A DNA stretch of 64,000 nucleotides from JAXLRU01 sp046330935. GTDB taxonomy: Bacteria > Actinomycetota > Actinomycetes > Actinomycetales > Kineosporiaceae. Both the position numbers and the translations under genes were made by a program. Numbering within the stretch: position 1 is the stretch's first letter; every line of letters begins with the position of its first letter. The stretch lies in contig JAXLRU010000002.1 of the NCBI GenBank assembly GCA_046330935.1, positions 1 to 64,000 of the forward strand, read 5' to 3'. Of the stretch, positions 60,902 through 64,000 are shown piece by piece. The notes beneath the pieces were generated by a model, which worked only from the letters and a program-made list of their open reading frames with translations, was not told the origin of the DNA and ran no database searches.

Positions 60902-62383
60902 TCAGCCCTGGACGCTGCGCTTGACGAACGCGCCGTGCCCCTGCAGCCAGCTGTCCCACGGCCCCGACGCCGGAGCGCCCTCGCGGAGGATGCAGCTGGA
61001 GTCGGTGCAGCCGTCGAGCTTCCACGCCGCCCACGAGACCCCGCGGGCCTTCATCCAGTCGATCCACGCCTGGCCCTCGGACTCGCAGACCTTGCCGTCG
61101 AGCCCGCCGTCGGCGTTGGTCGCGCCCCACTCGGTGACGAACAGCGGCAGGCCGGCCTGCAGCGCCTTGTCGCCGGCGTCACGCAGCCACTGCGTGTGCG
61201 TGCACGAGTAGAAGTGCAGCGTGTACATGAGGTTCGTGCCGCTGACCGGGCTCAGCGCGGCCTCGTCGACCTTCTGCGACCACTGCGGGGTGCCGAGCAC
61301 GACGATGTTGTCGGGGTCGACCGAGCGGATCGCCGACACGACGCTCTGGTGGTACGGCTTGAGCACGCCGGTCCAGCTCACCTGCAGCGGCTCGTTGAAC
61401 GTCTCCCAGATGACGTTCGGCTGGTTGCCGTACTTGCGCGCCATGTCGGTGAAGAACTGCACGGACTGGCTGGTGTGGTTGGCGGCGTTGTGGTCGTGCC
61501 AGTCCACGATCACGTAGACGCCCGCGTCGATCGCGTTCTGCACGATCCGGTCCACCTGCGCGGTGGCCTTGCTCGGGTTCGACAGGTACGCGCCCGCGGG
61601 CTCGACCCCCATCGCGGCACGGATCACCGTCAGGCCCCACTGGTCGCGCATCGTCTTCAACGCCTGGAGGTTCTCGGCGTAGCCGTCGTCCTCCCAGTTC
61701 AGCCACATGCTGCTGACGCCGCGCAGCTGCACCTTCGACCCGTTGCGGTCGCACATCGTCGTCCCGCACACCCGCAGCTGGCCCCACCGCTCGACGGGGG
61801 TGGAGCCGGTCGGCGTGGGGGTGGGGGACGACGTCGTGGGCAGCGGGGTGGTCGTGGTCGGCACGGGCGCACTCGTCGTCGGTCTGGGCGACTTCTTGAT
61901 CGTCCTCGTGACGGTGCGGCAGACCTTCCTGCCGTTCTTCGCGGTCTTGCACTTCTTCGTGACCTTGACGGCGGCGGGGGCGAGGGCGGCCGAGCACCCC
62001 ACGCCGTCCACCGCGAAGGCGGGCGCCGCCTCGGCCGGTGCGCCGAGCGCGGTGTAACCCAGCACGACGGAGGCCCCTGAGGCGACGGCACCCGTCGCGA
62101 CGCTCAGGCCCGCGTCCGTGGCCGTCCAGGAGCCCGTCCACCCCTGCATCGGCGCGGAACCGGGGGTGAACGTCAGCCGGGCGTCGCGCCAGGCCTGGCC
62201 GGAGTTGGTGAGCGTGACCGCGGCGGTGTACCCGCCCGGCCAGGAGTTGGTCACGGCGTAGGACGCCGAACAGGACGGGACGGCGGGTGCGGCCTCGGCG
62301 GCACCCGCCGCGCTCGACAGGACGGTGGCGGCGCCGAGCGCCAGGACGACGGCCGGGACCAGGGTCCGGCGGGACCTCTTCAC
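60902..62383 (-). CDS. Secreted GH5 endoglucanase with N-terminal CBM2-like domain
   Basis: 493 residues. Signal peptide (1-32); CBM2-like domain (~35-130: SCSASYAVTNSWPGGYTAAVTLTNSGQAWRDARLTF...MQGWTGSWTATDAGLSV, with aromatic residues and flanking Cys); a basic patch (KKCKTAKNGRKVCR) and Thr/Pro linker; then GH5 (~200-490). Catalytic residues lie in VIWETFNEPLQ (acid/base Glu331) and LFVTEWGATN (nucleophile Glu418); VDWHDHNA and YTLHFYS are also conserved. It cleaves beta-1,4-glucan outside the cell and complements the xylanase at 8-12 kb. GTG 62383 has GAGGAG upstream. No CebR box seen in the 220 bases upstream. Confidence 0.92.
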   Translation of the reverse strand: MKRSRRTLVPAVVLALGAATVLSSAAGAAEAAPAVPSCSASYAVTNSWPGGYTAAVTLTNSGQAWRDARLTFTPGSAPMQGWTGSWTATDAGLSVATGAVASGASVVLGYTALGAPAEAAPAFAVDGVGCSAALAPAAVKVTKKCKTAKNGRKVCRTVTRTIKKSPRPTTSAPVPTTTTPLPTTSSPTPTPTGSTPVERWGQLRVCGTTMCDRNGSKVQLRGVSSMWLNWEDDGYAENLQALKTMRDQWGLTVIRAAMGVEPAGAYLSNPSKATAQVDRIVQNAIDAGVYVIVDWHDHNAANHTSQSVQFFTDMARKYGNQPNVIWETFNEPLQVSWTGVLKPYHQSVVSAIRSVDPDNIVVLGTPQWSQKVDEAALSPVSGTNLMYTLHFYSCTHTQWLRDAGDKALQAGLPLFVTEWGATNADGGLDGKVCESEGQAWIDWMKARGVSWAAWKLDGCTDSSCILREGAPASGPWDSWLQGHGAFVKRSVQG

Positions 62384-62606
62384 GAACGTGCTCCTCAGGG
62401 GGTCGTGGGCCGCACCCGTCCCGCACGAGGGGGTCGGGCGCGGGCGTGCCGCGGGGGTGACCGTGCGGCTCCCATCGCCCCCGGCACGAGGCCGGGCCCG
62501 GCGGCCACGGCCGGGTGTCGCAGACCTTCGGGCATCCCGGCAACGATGTCAAGAGGTGACCCCACGTGGGGCGCCCCTCCACGGCCCGCGGGAGGACACT
62601 GGTCGG

Positions 62607-63716
62607 GTGCCAGCCCCGCAGGCCCCCCCCGGCCAGGTCGTCCGATCCGCCCGCGACCGTGCCGGGCAGGGCCTCGGGCGGGTGCGCGCCCACGCCTGGT
62701 CGATCGCGCAGTGCGCGGTGGGCAGCGCCCTGGCCTGGGAGGTCGCCCACCGCCTGCTCGGCCACCCGGCGCCGTTCTTCGCCGCCGTCGCCGCCATCGT
62801 CGCGCTGGGCCTCAGCGCCGCCCAACGGATCCGGCGCGTCGGGGAGCTCGCGGTCGGCGTCGCGCTCGGGGTGGGCCTGGGCAGCCTGATCGTGCACGAG
62901 ATCGGCCGCGGCGGGTGGCAGCTCGGCCTCGTCGTCGCGCTGGGCATGGGGATCGCGCAGGCCCTCGACGGCGGCAACGTCATCACCAACCAGGCCGCGC
63001 TGCAGGCCGTGTTCGTCGCCGTCCTGCCCGCTCCGCCCGGCGGCTTCGTGACCCGGTGGGAGGACGCGCTGGTCGGCGGGCTCGTCGCCCTCGCCGTCGC
63101 CGCCATCGCGCCGCCCGACCCGCGCCGGGCCGTGGCCCGGCGCGCCGCCGACCTCGTCGCGACCCTCGCCGACGTCGTGGACGTGGCCGCCCGCGCCGTC
63201 CGCGACGGCGACGCCACGACGTCCGAGGCCGCCCTCGACCTCGCCCGCAGCACCCAGCCCGACGTCGACGCCTGGCTCGCCGCCCTGCGCGCGGGCGAGG
63301 AGACGAGCCGGTTGTCGCCGCTGCGCCGCGCCAGCCGGCCCGACCTGGAGCGCTACCGCGCCGCCATGGAGGGCGTGGACCGGGCGATCCGCAACGTCCG
63401 GGTGGCCGTGCGGCGGATCGACGCCGAGCTGGACGCCGGGCGGGAGCTGCCCGCCGAGCTCGCCGACATCCTCGAGGACTTCGCCGCCGCGCTGAGGGCG
63501 CTGCGGCTGGAGCTGTCCGCCACCCCCGCCTCGGCGCTGGCCGACGGCACCAGCACCGCGGCCCTCATCGCCCTGTCCGCGCGGCTGGACCCCCACGCCC
63601 TGCACGCCGAGTCGCTGTCGGCGACCGTCGTCGTCGCGCAGATGCGCTCGGCGGTGATCGACCTGCTCACCGCCCAGGGCATGAGCGTCGAGCGCGCCCG
63701 CGGCCTCATGCCCTGA
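62607..63716 (+). CDS. FUSC/aromatic acid exporter-like membrane protein
   Basis: 369 residues. N-terminal half with five or six TM helices (WEVAHRLLGHPAPFFAAVAAIVALGLSAAQRIRRVGELAVGVALGVGLGSLIVHEIG; LQAVFVAVLPAP; VGGLVALAVAAIAPPDPRR) in the ArAE/FUSC pattern. The cytoplasmic half is helical (ADLVATLADVVDVAARAVRDGD...IRNVRVAVRRIDAELDAGRELPAELADILEDFAAALRALRLEL). Family members are putative exporters of aromatic acids. GTG 62607 is the first start after GGGAGG. Divergent from the cellulase gene. Confidence 0.8.
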   Translation: MPAPQAPPGQVVRSARDRAGQGLGRVRAHAWSIAQCAVGSALAWEVAHRLLGHPAPFFAAVAAIVALGLSAAQRIRRVGELAVGVALGVGLGSLIVHEIGRGGWQLGLVVALGMGIAQALDGGNVITNQAALQAVFVAVLPAPPGGFVTRWEDALVGGLVALAVAAIAPPDPRRAVARRAADLVATLADVVDVAARAVRDGDATTSEAALDLARSTQPDVDAWLAALRAGEETSRLSPLRRASRPDLERYRAAMEGVDRAIRNVRVAVRRIDAELDAGRELPAELADILEDFAAALRALRLELSATPASALADGTSTAALIALSARLDPHALHAESLSATVVVAQMRSAVIDLLTAQGMSVERARGLMP

Positions 63717-63723
63717 GCCGGGC

Positions 63724-64000
63724 TCAGCGCGCCTGCGCCGTCTCGTCGGCCGCCGTCGCCGCACCCTCGCCCGTCTGGATCGCCCACAGCTGGGCGTAGA
63801 GGCCCTCGGCCGCGACCAGCTCGTCGTGGGTGCCCGCCTCGGCGACCCGGCCGGCGTCCAGCACCCAGATCCGGTCGGCGTGCCGCACCGTCGAGAGGCG
63901 GTGGGCGACCACCAGCGCCGTCCGCGACGCCGTCACGAACCGCAGCGAGCGCTGGATCGCCGCCTCGGTCTCGTTGTCCACCGCCGACGTCGCCTCGTCG
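63724..64000 (-). CDS. ABC transporter ATP-binding/permease protein, C-terminal part
   Basis: Only the last 92 codons are in the window. DEATSAVDNETEAAIQRSL is the end of Walker B with the D-loop, followed by the H-loop in ALVVAHRLSTVRHADRIWVLDAGRVAEAGTHDELVA and EGLYAQLWAIQTGE. This is the closing part of an ABC exporter of the MsbA/LmrA type (fused permease-ATPase) or its half partner. The rest is outside. Confidence 0.9.
   Translation of the reverse strand, partial: DEATSAVDNETEAAIQRSLRFVTASRTALVVAHRLSTVRHADRIWVLDAGRVAEAGTHDELVAAEGLYAQLWAIQTGEGAATAADETAQAR

Overview
High-GC (over 70%), densely packed actinobacterial DNA: GTG starts are common, several -10 boxes read TAGGCT, and many start and stop codons overlap. 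Gene content (xylan and cellulose hydrolases with CBMs, a DUF6318/PKD gene pair, a ~1170-residue GlmS-like protein, c-di-GMP enzymes) suggests a soil or plant-litter actinobacterium of the Kineosporiales/Cellulomonas sort. The genus is inference only.

Layout. 0-4.5 kb: the right end of an IS21-family element sits inside a degraded ISL3-family transposase, next to a 5'-truncated copy of a secreted beta-propeller gene whose intact paralogue follows. 4.7-7.9 kb: an NAD(P)-binding oxidoreductase, an EamA transporter and a divergent MocR-type regulator that looks truncated. 8-13.4 kb: a large secreted esterase-xylanase (3 CBMs, CE1, GH10), a frameshifted pterin-dehydratase-like remnant and a DUF3592 protein. 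13.5-25.4 kb: purL, purQ and purS, with a TasA/CalY-like surface-protein module plus diguanylate cyclase lying between purS and purQ, then an MBL-fold hydrolase and a giant GlmS-like protein. 25.6-38 kb: secreted Ig-like, fibronectin-III and Calx-beta proteins, interrupted by purC. 38-40.8 kb: a membrane protein and a DUF6318/PKD pair. 40.9-53 kb: a contractile injection system (eCIS) locus on the minus strand. 53-56 kb: one more Calx-beta protein and purD. 56-64 kb: SRPBCC protein, frameshifted class III aminotransferase, GAF-EAL phosphodiesterase, two small membrane proteins, GH5 cellulase, FUSC-like protein and the C-terminus of an ABC exporter.

Three points stand out. (1) The eCIS has sheath, tube, LysM adaptor, VgrG-like spike, PAAR-like tip, gp25, baseplate J and gpI. 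No AAA+ ATPase or tape-measure gene is visible. Its baseplate J protein is fused to a BNR-type propeller, and two upstream genes encode membrane proteins, one with an HERMH (HExxH) motif and one with TM plus PASTA-like regions. (2) Four secreted-protein genes share an upstream element TGCAAC-N17-CGTC with identical spacing. This fits an ECF sigma factor promoter and implies a small regulon covering the Calx-beta/Ig family and flanking the eCIS. (3) The purine genes purD, purC, purS, purQ and purL keep one strand and the usual actinobacterial order but are spread over 43 kb by accessory insertions, so this housekeeping cluster has repeatedly gained new DNA.

A plausible common theme is cell-surface and biofilm biology: secreted adhesin-like proteins, TasA-like fibre proteins, c-di-GMP synthesis and breakdown, wall-polymer hydrolases and an injection machine. 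That link is inference.
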